In this document: positions 46,193-54,334 of the stretch, one piece after another | Layout: each line of letters begins with the position of its first letter | Position numbering within the stretch: position 1 is the first letter of the stretch | Assembly: GCF_002210225.1 (NCBI RefSeq) | Contig: NZ_MWUJ01000012.1 | Coordinates: 1 to 64,000, forward strand | Reading direction: 5' to 3' | DNA from: Geofilum rhodophaeum | GTDB taxonomy: Bacteria > Bacteroidota > Bacteroidia > Bacteroidales > Marinilabiliaceae | DNA: 64,000 bases | Notes under the pieces: generated by a model | Databases searched by the model: none | Seen by the model: only the letters and a program-made list of their open reading frames with translations | What the model was told of the DNA's origin: nothing | Made by a program: the position numbers and the translations under genes

Positions 46193-47267
46193 TTCTCCAT
46201 TCCGGGTAGCGTTTCAGCACCGCGGCAGGCTTATCGGTGTACCAGGCATAACCGGCTCGTCGCTCACGGCCAATTTCCTCCAAGCTCCATTTTTTAATAC
46301 CGTCCCTATCGCAGAAGAAAGGCTGCTTGGTTTCCAAATCACAAAAACGCCCCCATAGTGGCGTCGCACCTTTTTTGTGCACAACTCTTCTATCCGGATC
46401 GCCGTGCTCATCCTCAAACCATTCCAGTGCGATATCGTTCTGTTTATTGGCCTCAAACCATGCAACTGCCCCTTCAACTGCCCTTATCACCGCCTTCGAT
46501 GGCGTTTCCATCTCCATCAACAAAAGTGCAATGCCGGCCGACTCGGCCCCACTGAACGAGGGCAACTCATAAGCCCTTGCTTTGACCGGCTCAAGAGTAT
46601 CCTTATGGTGCTGAGCACACCAAACCGTAGGCACACCCTCCACAACAATTTGTGTAGCCAAAATACAGGCGATTCCAGCATCGAAAGCTTGCTGCGCCCT
46701 ATCCAAACGCTTTTCGTCCAATTTCAAAGACAAAAAATCATCCTCCCCTGGCAAGGCACGCAACAACTCCAGCACATTCACCATGGCATTGTCGTTGTAG
46801 GTAATGTGTTCGGAATAGTGCCCGGGATTTCTAGGGGGATAAAACTGTGGCCAGCCGCCATTGTCGTATTGCGCTTCCAACAAATAATCAAGCCCCCGAA
46901 CAAAGGCCTCGCGCAGGGCCTCTCCTCCCTGATTTTTATACACCCGGGCTAAGAAACGCATTTCCAAAACAGTAGCTCCATTATCGATGGTGGCACCCGG
47001 CTCATCTCTGCGCGCCGCCACTGCCGCACTTTGCACAGCAGTCAAGGGTCGGTGATAGGGCTCATTCTTTACCCAGCCGCCGGCCGTCTGCTGACAAAAA
47101 ACAACTTGTTGCGCCACCTCCATAGCCGCCTCCGAAGCGTACCATTCGGCAGGCATCCGGGTAGCCACCTCGCTCCACCGCTTTTTTAAAAAAGCAGCAT
47201 CCTGCGCGCTCAATTCCAATGGCCAACAGACCAAAGTCACCAACAATCCAAAAATCATTCTTTTCAT
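46176..47267 (-). CDS. pelA: Pectate lyase, family PL10
   Basis: About 363 residues; signal peptide (MIFGLLVTLVCWPLELSAQ). The mature protein has the PL10 alpha/alpha-toroid features: QTAGGWVKNEPYHRPLTAVQ, TIDNGATVLEMRFLARVYKN, QYDNGGWPQFYPPRNPGHYS, ITYNDNAMVNVLELL, and CAQHHKDTLEPVKARAYELP. It cleaves polygalacturonate by beta-elimination. Likely periplasmic or exported. No SusC/SusD pair or other polysaccharide genes lie nearby, so it is not in a visible utilisation locus. The start is ATG 47267 or 47279. The last four sense codons form the left arm of the terminator. Confidence 0.88.
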   Translation of the reverse strand: MKRMIFGLLVTLVCWPLELSAQDAAFLKKRWSEVATRMPAEWYASEAAMEVAQQVVFCQQTAGGWVKNEPYHRPLTAVQSAAVAARRDEPGATIDNGATVLEMRFLARVYKNQGGEALREAFVRGLDYLLEAQYDNGGWPQFYPPRNPGHYSEHITYNDNAMVNVLELLRALPGEDDFLSLKLDEKRLDRAQQAFDAGIACILATQIVVEGVPTVWCAQHHKDTLEPVKARAYELPSFSGAESAGIALLLMEMETPSKAVIRAVEGAVAWFEANKQNDIALEWFEDEHGDPDRRVVHKKGATPLWGRFCDLETKQPFFCDRDGIKKWSLEEIGRERRAGYAWYTDKPAAVLKRYPEWRKKVGL

Positions 47268-47574
47268 ATCCGTCCTCATTTATCCTGCTTTATTCATAAG
47301 TTGTCGTTATGAGATGCTCAAACACCAATAAATATGGACAACCGCAAAGAAAATGGACGCAGGGAATAATAGATTATTTTCAAATCCATTTTATTGAGGA
47401 CGTCCGTATTTAGCAGGTAGTTGGGCATCGTAATAGACAATTTATGAATAATGCAGGTTATATTATTTACAGTCCGATAAGTAAAATTAGTCATTTGAAA
47501 CTTACGCCCTGCAAAACAGAACATTTTTCTACCTTTAAAGCAGAAACCCAACAGGCCAAACACATCTCTCATCT
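47268..47574. other. Intergenic region, no gene
   Basis: About 300 nt, AT-rich, between divergent pectate lyase and hydrolase genes. The only open frame (84 codons, minus) has unlike-protein composition and no motif. TACCTTTA at 47530-47537 is a possible -7 box for the hydrolase. Confidence 0.4.
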
Positions 47575-48561
47575 ATGACCAAAAGAAAGCTCCTTCTGTT
47601 TTTACCCGCAATACTGGTTCTGGTTTATGTTGCCGGACCCAAACCCGAAAGGCCCGACTTTCACCAGGTGCTGCCCGACGTGCCGGAAGCACCTGCCGAG
47701 GTGGAGGACTGGCTGCAGCAGCGCGAAGCCGCCCTGCCGGTGAAGGCCGACAACCAGGCCCACATTGTATGGGCCCGCGACAGTCTCCCCCAAAAGACCG
47801 AGTATGTAGTGCTCTACCTCCATGGCTTTGGTGCCAGCAGGCGCGAGGGGGCCCCCGCCCACCTGCACCTGGCCCGACAGCTCCAGGCCAATTTATTGCT
47901 GGGCAGATTGGAGGGGCATGGACTCAGCGACACACTGCCGCTGCAGAACTTTAATGCTCAAAACTACTACGACAGCGCCCTGGAGCACTACGCCCTGGCC
48001 AAAAAGCTGGGCCACAAAGTGGTCATTATGGGCAGTTCTACCGGTGGCACCCTTGCCCTGCTGCTGGCAGCAGTCTTTCCGGAGGTGGAGGCCCTGGTAC
48101 TGCTCTCACCCAACATTCGCATCAAGGACCCCATGGCCGGACTCCTGAACCAACCCTGGGGCTACCAGCTGGGCCGACTGGCTACCGGCAGCGAGGTAAT
48201 GAGCTCGCAACATCCGGCCGACTGGTATCCACTTTACTGGTATCCCCGCTACAGTCTGCGTGCCGTAGTCGAGATGCAACAACTCCTGGCCACCGGCATG
48301 CGCCCCAAAGTCTTTGCCCGCGTGCAGCAACCCCTACTGCTGTTGTACTATTACCGTAACAAAGCCAAACAAGACCCCGTGGTGCGGGTAGATGCCATGT
48401 TGCGCATGTTTCAGCAAGTGGGCACCCCGGCAAAGCACAAATGGGCCCTGGCCCTGCCCGAGGCAGGCGACCACGTGGTGGGCTGCGACTTACGCAGCGG
48501 CGCCCTGCCCCAGGTAGAGGAGGCGATCAACAACTTTTCCCTTGAACTGAAAGATTTGTAA
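47575..48561 (+). CDS. Alpha/beta hydrolase, secreted or anchored
   Basis: 328 residues with an N-terminal hydrophobic segment (LLLFLPAILVLVYVAGP). Alpha/beta hydrolase fold: YVVLYLHGFGASRREG (oxyanion region), LLGRLEGHGLSD, the nucleophile elbow VIMGSSTGGTLALLLAAVFP (G-S-S-T-G), and a late GDHVVGCDLRS for the His. Esterase/lipase-like; substrate unknown. Followed at 39 nt by the MarC protein. Confidence 0.85.
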   Translation: MTKRKLLLFLPAILVLVYVAGPKPERPDFHQVLPDVPEAPAEVEDWLQQREAALPVKADNQAHIVWARDSLPQKTEYVVLYLHGFGASRREGAPAHLHLARQLQANLLLGRLEGHGLSDTLPLQNFNAQNYYDSALEHYALAKKLGHKVVIMGSSTGGTLALLLAAVFPEVEALVLLSPNIRIKDPMAGLLNQPWGYQLGRLATGSEVMSSQHPADWYPLYWYPRYSLRAVVEMQQLLATGMRPKVFARVQQPLLLLYYYRNKAKQDPVVRVDAMLRMFQQVGTPAKHKWALALPEAGDHVVGCDLRSGALPQVEEAINNFSLELKDL

Positions 48562-48570
48562 CAGTTTTTT

Positions 48571-48578
48571 TACCTTTG
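48571..48578 (+). promoter_or_regulatory. -7 box before the MarC gene
   Basis: TACCTTTG, an exact TAnnTTTG match, 22 nt before the start. No well-spaced TTG is seen upstream. Confidence 0.4.
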
Positions 48579-48600
48579 TGCGCAAACAAACCCCACAGCT

Positions 48601-49203
48601 ATGAACGAAGTTGCCAGTTCCCTACTGTCGGCCGCTACCATGTTGTTCCTCCTCATCGATCCCTTGGGCAACATTCCGGCCATGTTGGCCATACTTAAGG
48701 ACACCGACCCCAAACGCCAACGGATGATTATTGCCCGCGAGCTGCTCATTGCCCTGGCCATTCTCATCCTCTTCCTCTATGCCGGCAAACCCGTTCTCAG
48801 CTTTTTGCAGTTGGGCGAAGAAGCCGTCACCATCAGTGGCGGCATCATACTCCTGATCATCGGCATCCGCCTCATCTTCCCCCAGGAGTCGGGGGTTATG
48901 GGCGAAACCCCGGGCGGCGAACCCTTTTTGGTCCCCATTGCCGTACCCATGATTGCCGGTCCCTCCATCATGGCCATGCTCATTTTAATGACCCAGAGTC
49001 AACCCGGCCGTATGACACACTGGCTCCTGGCCCTGCTCATTGCCTGGGCCGCCTCGGCCCTCATCTTTTTGGCCGCCCCCTTTTTGCTGCGGATTTTAAA
49101 GGAACGGGGACTCGCAGCCATGGAGCGCCTGATGGGCATGATTCTCCTCATGATGGCCGTTCAGATGCTCCTCAACGGCTTTAAAGAAATCTTTGCCTGG
49201 TAA
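48601..49203 (+). CDS. MarC-family membrane protein
   Basis: 200-residue integral membrane protein with six predicted helices (for example FLLIDPLGNIPAMLAILKDT and VPIAVPMIAGPSIMAMLIL). The name comes from the marRAB region of E. coli; it is not established as a drug pump. The function is unknown. Length is typical of the UPF0056 group. Confidence 0.88.
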   Translation: MNEVASSLLSAATMLFLLIDPLGNIPAMLAILKDTDPKRQRMIIARELLIALAILILFLYAGKPVLSFLQLGEEAVTISGGIILLIIGIRLIFPQESGVMGETPGGEPFLVPIAVPMIAGPSIMAMLILMTQSQPGRMTHWLLALLIAWAASALIFLAAPFLLRILKERGLAAMERLMGMILLMMAVQMLLNGFKEIFAW

Positions 49204-49258
49204 GTCCCCCCAATTTTTTTTAACTTGCGGGGACAAACATCCCTGACCCCCGTTTGCA

Positions 49259-51409
49259 ATGACCACACCAAGCACTGAAAAAAATACCGACACCTCACGC
49301 CTGGAACTGGCCCGCCGCTTTGTAAGCGACACCGGACGCAACCTCTTTTTAACCGGCAAGGCCGGCACAGGCAAAACCACCTTTCTGCGCCAGCTGCAGC
49401 AAAGCTGTCCCAAACGCATGGCCATAGTAGCCCCCACCGGCATCGCCGCCATCAATGCCGGCGGCGTAACCATCCACTCCTTTTTTCAACTGCCTTTTGG
49501 TCCCCAGGTGCCCAACCACTACCTGCCCGCCGAAGAACAGGGACCGCCCCCCTCCTTCCGCTTTGGCCGACCCAAAATCAACCTCATCCGCAGTCTCGAC
49601 CTCCTCATCATCGACGAAATAAGCATGGTGCGTGCCGACCTCCTAGATGCCATTGACGGGGTACTGCGCCGCTTTCGAAACCGCGACCTGCCCTTTGGCG
49701 GCGTACAGCTGCTCATGATCGGCGACCTGCAACAGCTGGCACCCGTGGTGCGTGAGCAGGACTGGGCCCTGCTGGGCAAATACTACAAAGGCCCCTTCTT
49801 CTTTCAAAGCAAAGTACTGGAGCAGCATCCGCCCGAGACCATCGAGCTCGACCACATTTTCAGACAAAGCGATCAGCTCTTCATCGACGTACTCAACCAA
49901 ATAAGGGAAAACCGGCTCAGCAAAGAAGGGCTGGCCCTTTTGCAGGAACGCTATCGGTCCGACTTTAAGCCCGGTCCCGGTTACATTACCCTCTGTACCC
50001 ACAACCGCCAGGCCGACCACATCAACCAGCAGCACCTCGATGCCCTGCCCGGCCGGGCCCTCACCTTCAAAGCCAGCATCGAAGGCGACTTTCCCCCGTC
50101 CAGCTTTCCCAACGACGAAAAGCTCGTCCTCAAAAAAGGCGCCCAGGTCATGTTCATAAAAAACGACCCCAGTCCCCAAAAGCGCTACTACAACGGCAAA
50201 ATTGGCAGCATCACCGAAATCGGTCCGCTCAGCATAAGCGTGCGCTGCAGCCATCCCGACGAAGTAATAGAAGTAGAACGCGCCCAGTGGCACAACTACA
50301 AATACCAACTCAATGAAAGCAGCAACCAAATAGACGAAGAACTCATCGGCAGCTACACCCAAATGCCCCTGAAAACCGCCTGGGCCATCACCATCCACAA
50401 AAGTCAGGGCCTGACCTTTGAACATGCCGTCATCGATGCCCGCTCGGCCTTTACCCACGGACAGGTTTATGTTGCCCTCAGTCGCTGCCGCTCCCTGGAG
50501 GGACTCGTGCTCAGCACCCCCATCGACCCCGCCGCCATCATCACCGATCGCTCCGTAGACCATTTTATTCAAAGCGCCGCCGAAAACCTGCCGGGACCCG
50601 ACCGCATCCTGCAATTTCAACGCGAATACGAGCAACAACTCCTCCTCGAACTCTTCGGCTTTGGTCAGCTCGACCGCCAACTGAGTCGCCTCCATTTCGA
50701 AATTACCCGCCACCAAAGCGTGGTTTTCGGCACCCTCAGCGATGTATTGAACGAAGCCCTGCTGAATGTAAGAGAAAGCCTGTTGCCCGTAGCCCTGAAA
50801 TTCGAAAAGCAATTGCGTCAACTGTTGTCGCTGCCGCTGGCGGCAGCCGACCATCCCCAACTGCAGGAACGCATCCGCAAAGCCGCCCCCTGGTTTTTAC
50901 AGCAAATACAACAAAGCCTGAAGCCCCTGCTTAAGGAAGCCGAGTTTGAGACCGACAACAAAGAACTCCGAAAAAACATAAAAGTCCGCCTCGAGACCAT
51001 TGCCCGGCAGACCGACATTCACCTGCACACCCTGCAGGCCGCCCAAAAAGGCTTCAGTGCCCCCGCCTATCTGGCAGCACGCTCGGCCGCCACCCTTCAA
51101 AAACAAATGGAGCAACTCAAAACCACAGGCGGCAAAAAAACAACAGGCACCACCGGCAAAATACAGAGTTCCCAACCCGAGCTCTACCAGCGCCTAAAAA
51201 CCTGGCGCGACAATCAGGCCGACGAATTTAACCTGCCGCATTATATGATTGTGCAGACCAAAACCATGCTTGAGCTGGTCGACAAAATGCCCGAAACCAC
51301 CAAAGAATTGCAGAGAATAAAAGGCCTGGGCAAACAAAAGATCGCCCGCTTTGGCAGCGAAATCCTCGAAATCATAGCCACCTACCGCAGCGACCTTAAA
51401 CTCAAATAA
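49259..51409 (+). CDS. PIF1-like helicase with HRDC domain
   Basis: 716-residue superfamily 1B helicase. Walker A LTGKAGTGKTTFLRQLQQ near 37-50, VAPTGIAAINAGGVTIHSFF (motif Ia), LLIIDEISMVRADLLDAID (Walker B) and later AITIHKSQGLTFEHAVIDAR with VYVALSRCRSLEGLVL (UvrD_C_2-like end). The C-terminal ~75 residues (LYQRLKTWRDNQADEFNLPH, ELQRIKGLGKQKIARFGSEI) are an HRDC-type nucleic-acid-binding domain. Likely acts on replication intermediates or G-quadruplexes as PIF1 does; that role is inference. It stands alone. Confidence 0.87.
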   Translation: MTTPSTEKNTDTSRLELARRFVSDTGRNLFLTGKAGTGKTTFLRQLQQSCPKRMAIVAPTGIAAINAGGVTIHSFFQLPFGPQVPNHYLPAEEQGPPPSFRFGRPKINLIRSLDLLIIDEISMVRADLLDAIDGVLRRFRNRDLPFGGVQLLMIGDLQQLAPVVREQDWALLGKYYKGPFFFQSKVLEQHPPETIELDHIFRQSDQLFIDVLNQIRENRLSKEGLALLQERYRSDFKPGPGYITLCTHNRQADHINQQHLDALPGRALTFKASIEGDFPPSSFPNDEKLVLKKGAQVMFIKNDPSPQKRYYNGKIGSITEIGPLSISVRCSHPDEVIEVERAQWHNYKYQLNESSNQIDEELIGSYTQMPLKTAWAITIHKSQGLTFEHAVIDARSAFTHGQVYVALSRCRSLEGLVLSTPIDPAAIITDRSVDHFIQSAAENLPGPDRILQFQREYEQQLLLELFGFGQLDRQLSRLHFEITRHQSVVFGTLSDVLNEALLNVRESLLPVALKFEKQLRQLLSLPLAAADHPQLQERIRKAAPWFLQQIQQSLKPLLKEAEFETDNKELRKNIKVRLETIARQTDIHLHTLQAAQKGFSAPAYLAARSAATLQKQMEQLKTTGGKKTTGTTGKIQSSQPELYQRLKTWRDNQADEFNLPHYMIVQTKTMLELVDKMPETTKELQRIKGLGKQKIARFGSEILEIIATYRSDLKLK

Positions 51410-51520
51410 AGCCCTTTGGTCAAAAAAAAAGCGCCCTCTATCACTTTTTTCCCTTCGATAAGCCCTACTGTTAAAATTTATCTACTAAATTTAACGCTCT
51501 AACTTTTAACACCTTTCCGT

Positions 51521-51883
51521 ATGGCGCATCTTACCATCTATGTGAAACGAAGCAAGGGTCAACTCCAGTACCGCGACTCCGAAGGCAACACCGGCGACAC
51601 CATCACCAGTCACGCCAAGCACGACGAAAAAATCATCTGGAAACTCGACAAATGCTCCGGCATCTCTGAAATCACCGGCATTCAACTCAAAGGCGATCTC
51701 AGCATCCTCAACGGCACGCCCCGCAAAGTGGACTTCAACCAATGGGAAGTGTACACCTCCGGCAAAGCCGAAGGCGAACTGAGCTACTCCATCGAGTTCG
51801 AAAAATGCAAGGGCATGAAGGACGAGGAAGTGGAGAGTCAGGAGTTGAAGGGACCAAGGCCGCCAGCTCTAAGAATCCCTTAA
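51521..51883 (+). CDS. Small unrecognised beta-rich protein
   Basis: 120 residues, no signal peptide and no family I recognise. It is rich in short strands with alternating charge (LTIYVKRSKGQLQYRDSEGN, KIIWKLDKCSGISEITGIQL, WEVYTSGKAEGELSYSIEF), suggesting a compact beta domain. The acidic linker DEEVESQ leads to a tail ELKGPRPPALRIP. The next small lipoprotein has a similar tail DLRGDTNPPLIRVP (L-[KR]-G ... P-P-x-[LI]-R-[IV]-P), although the rest of the two proteins differ. The gene looks real by codon use and by its neighbour. Function unknown. Confidence 0.65.
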   Translation: MAHLTIYVKRSKGQLQYRDSEGNTGDTITSHAKHDEKIIWKLDKCSGISEITGIQLKGDLSILNGTPRKVDFNQWEVYTSGKAEGELSYSIEFEKCKGMKDEEVESQELKGPRPPALRIP

Positions 51884-51913
51884 ATTTTTCCACCACTCAC
51901 ATAATTTAACAAA

Positions 51914-52123
51914 ATGAAAAAACTAACACTAACCAAATTAGGTGCCGGACTGCTGTTCTGCGCCCTATGTTTAGGCACTTTTTTCGCCTGCGAAAAAAAT
52001 GAATTGGAAATGATTGATGACATTGAATTGGAAGATGCCGCGACAGAGGATAATACAGATATTTCCATCGAAACAGAGGATCTGCGTGGGGACACCAATC
52101 CACCATTAATTAGGGTACCATAA
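51914..52123 (+). CDS. Small lipoprotein with Pro-rich tail
   Basis: 69 residues: KKLTLTKLGAGLLFCALCLG signal with the lipobox ending in C26 (TFFACEK), then a very acidic 30-residue spacer (EMIDDIELEDAATEDNTDIS) and the tail DLRGDTNPPLIRVP. It would be a short surface or periplasmic peptide held by lipid, with most of its sequence a charged linker. A processed signal or precursor peptide is a possibility, not shown. It begins 30 nt after the previous gene, and a truncated copy of its first 26 codons follows at 52185. Confidence 0.6.
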   Translation: MKKLTLTKLGAGLLFCALCLGTFFACEKNELEMIDDIELEDAATEDNTDISIETEDLRGDTNPPLIRVP

Positions 52124-52184
52124 TCCTTTCAAAAAAGGACTTTAAAATACGAACAAAAACCGATTTTTTATTCAAATTAGAAAT

Positions 52185-52265
52185 ATGAAGAAACAAACTT
52201 TAACCAAAGTAGGTGCCGGACTGCTGTTCTGCGCCCTATGCCTAGGCGCTTTTTTCGCATTCTAG
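52185..52265 (+). pseudogene. Truncated copy of the small lipoprotein signal
   Basis: Encodes only 26 residues, a near copy of the signal of the preceding gene (KKQTLTKVGAGLLFCALCLG, then AFFAF and stop). A stretch of about 31 nt inside is identical to the preceding gene. The lipobox Cys is replaced by Phe and the frame then stops, so no lipoprotein forms. It looks like a partial duplication or gene-conversion remnant. Confidence 0.7.
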
Positions 52266-52280
52266 TTTTTGCATAATAAA

Positions 52281-52315
52281 AAAGGAAGTACCACCCAATG
52301 CGGGTGGCTTCCTTT
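52281..52315. terminator. Hairpin before the sensor kinase gene
   Basis: AAAGGAAG, a 2-nt bulge, CCACCC, 5-nt loop, GGGTGG, CTTCCTTT. The long T run follows the hairpin only on the minus strand; on the plus strand only TTT follows. It is therefore a weak rightward terminator or attenuator between the small genes and the kinase, and a better leftward one although no leftward gene is seen to the right. Confidence 0.55.
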
Positions 52316-52366
52316 CAACCCGCCCCCACGCACCCATGGAGTATATATTCATCTCAACCTTCAGCT

Positions 52367-54334
52367 ATGCGGCGGCTCCTCTTTCTTATTATCGGACTAC
52401 TTTTTATTAGTAGTCCCACTCATTCCCGCTCACGTTCTGTGGCCGACAGTTGCTTGCATATCCTCAACACAAATCCCAAGCTTTCTTCTCTCGAGAAATG
52501 TGATCTACTCCTGACCACCATCCACAACCTCAATTATGAGGACAATTTCATCAGTCTGACCAATCTGTTGATTAAAGAAGCGGCAAAGGCGGGATCCAAT
52601 TACCACCTTTTCTACGGCTACTACGAACAAGGGCAATATCACAATCTTCATTCCGGTAAAACACAGGAAGGACTAAAGTTTCTTTTTAAAAGTTTGGAAA
52701 TTGCCACAACCAATCAACTAACTCTGGAAAAAGGTTTTGCCTCATATATGATTGGGAGAGCATTTAGTTTTTCTAAAAATTACACAAATTCACTGAAGTT
52801 TTTACATGCATCCGAAGTGCATTTTTCTTCGGTTTCAGCCCTACAATACCTTGCAAGTGCACATCTGGAGATGGCAAACACTTATTTTTATATGAATAAC
52901 CTTGACTCTGCATTAATACTATATCAAAAATCTAAAAAATACTACGAAACTACAGACAATCAAATTGCCCTAGCATACATTCAGGGTAGTTTGGGTAATG
53001 TGCATTTTAAACAGAACAAGCCAAAACTGGCCATGAAAGAATTATCCCAGGCAATCAACATATTAGAGGAATTACATGATTATAAAGCACTTACCCCATA
53101 CTACATTTACGCATCCGAAATTGAACTCCTTGACAACAGAAAAACTCCTGCTCTTAATTATTCCCAAAAAGCCCTTCAAACAGCCAGCAAACTCAACAAC
53201 CCCGAAAATAAAAAAGACGCCTACGAGCAACTGATGAAAGTCTACGCAGCCATGGGTGACTACGAACAGGCCTACGACTATCAAAACAAGTACCTGAATT
53301 TGCGCGACAGTCTCATTAACATGGAAACGGTGACGCAAATGGCCAACATGCGGGCCGATTTTGAAATTGAGCAGAAGGAGGTGGAGGTGCAACAGATGGC
53401 TGCTTCCAAAAAAATGATGGCCCGTATTGCGGCCATTACGGTGGGGAGCCTGTTGCTCGTGGGTATTTTGCTGCTGATGGTTTACCGGGATGCGCATCGG
53501 AAAAAGGTGTTGAACAAGGCGCTGCTTCAAAAACAAGAGGCCCTGCGGCAAAGCAAGCAGGAGTTGGAGGCGGCCATCGGCTCCAAGGACCGCTTGTTTT
53601 CGATCATATCGCACGACTTAAGGGGACCGGTGGGTACGCTGGGGGGCTTGTCGAACTTGTTGCACGAGCTTTTGAACGAAGGCAAGGTAAAGGAGGCGGG
53701 TGAGCTGAACGCTTCCATTACCCACACCATCCGGCAAATTGAATTTTTGCTGAACAACCTGCTGCATTGGAGCATTCGTCAGCAGGACATTTACCAGCCG
53801 CACATCGAGCGTTTCGATTTGCTGGCTTTGACCCAAAATGTTATTCAGGTTTACGAACAAACGGCACAGATAAAAAACATTTCGCTGGCGCTGGAATCGC
53901 CGCTTTCGAAGCTGGAAGTTGAGGCCGACAGCAACAGCTGGGGCATCATCATCCGCAACCTGATCAACAACGCGCTTAAGTTTACGCATCCCGGTGGCTT
54001 TGTGGTGGTGCGCTTGTCGGTGAAGGACCAGGAGGTGGTACTGGAGGTGATAGACAACGGGGTGGGCATGGATCCGGGTCAGCTCAGCAGCTTGTTCAGC
54101 ATCAGCGGGGCGCAGCCGGGGTGGGGCACCAAAAATGAGAAGGGACAGGGCCTGGGCCTTGCGCTGATTCACCAATTTGTAGGTCTGCACAAGGGACGCA
54201 TTGCGGTCAGCAGCAAACCCCAAAAAGGCGCACATTTCAAGGTCAGCATACCGACCCGGGTCAGCGAACAAGTAACGGAGCCGAAGAGTACCGCAAAAGC
54301 ACAGACCGCTAAGTTGTCCAGCTGGAACGAATGA
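52367..54334 (+). CDS. TPR sensor histidine kinase, orphan
   Basis: About 655 residues. Signal peptide LLFLIIGLLFISSPTHS, then a periplasmic TPR-like helical array at about 40-340 (SAHLEMANTYFYMNNLDSAL, AYIQGSLGNVHFKQNKPKLA, DAYEQLMKVYAAMGDYEQAY). A membrane helix (IAAITVGSLLLVGILLLMVY) and coiled coil follow. H-box FSIISHDLRGPVGTLGG, N-box IIRNLINNALKFTHPGG, G1 VIDNGVGMDPG and KGQGLGLALIHQFVGLHKGR complete a HisKA/HATPase_c kinase. No response regulator is adjacent. Codon/base composition is AT-richer in the sensor half than in the kinase half. I use the ATG at 52367, giving the signal peptide; an in-frame ATG lies at 52298. The 3' end overlaps sbcC by 26 nt. Confidence 0.88.
   Translation: MRRLLFLIIGLLFISSPTHSRSRSVADSCLHILNTNPKLSSLEKCDLLLTTIHNLNYEDNFISLTNLLIKEAAKAGSNYHLFYGYYEQGQYHNLHSGKTQEGLKFLFKSLEIATTNQLTLEKGFASYMIGRAFSFSKNYTNSLKFLHASEVHFSSVSALQYLASAHLEMANTYFYMNNLDSALILYQKSKKYYETTDNQIALAYIQGSLGNVHFKQNKPKLAMKELSQAINILEELHDYKALTPYYIYASEIELLDNRKTPALNYSQKALQTASKLNNPENKKDAYEQLMKVYAAMGDYEQAYDYQNKYLNLRDSLINMETVTQMANMRADFEIEQKEVEVQQMAASKKMMARIAAITVGSLLLVGILLLMVYRDAHRKKVLNKALLQKQEALRQSKQELEAAIGSKDRLFSIISHDLRGPVGTLGGLSNLLHELLNEGKVKEAGELNASITHTIRQIEFLLNNLLHWSIRQQDIYQPHIERFDLLALTQNVIQVYEQTAQIKNISLALESPLSKLEVEADSNSWGIIIRNLINNALKFTHPGGFVVVRLSVKDQEVVLEVIDNGVGMDPGQLSSLFSISGAQPGWGTKNEKGQGLGLALIHQFVGLHKGRIAVSSKPQKGAHFKVSIPTRVSEQVTEPKSTAKAQTAKLSSWNE

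Noticed and set aside
47318-47572. 84-codon minus-strand frame upstream of the hydrolase
   Set aside because: No motif, odd composition, lies in an AT-rich promoter gap.
49643-50860. A 405-residue open frame antisense to the helicase gene
   Set aside because: Mirror frame of a GC-rich coding sequence with strong codon bias; no motifs, while the plus-strand helicase motifs are clear.
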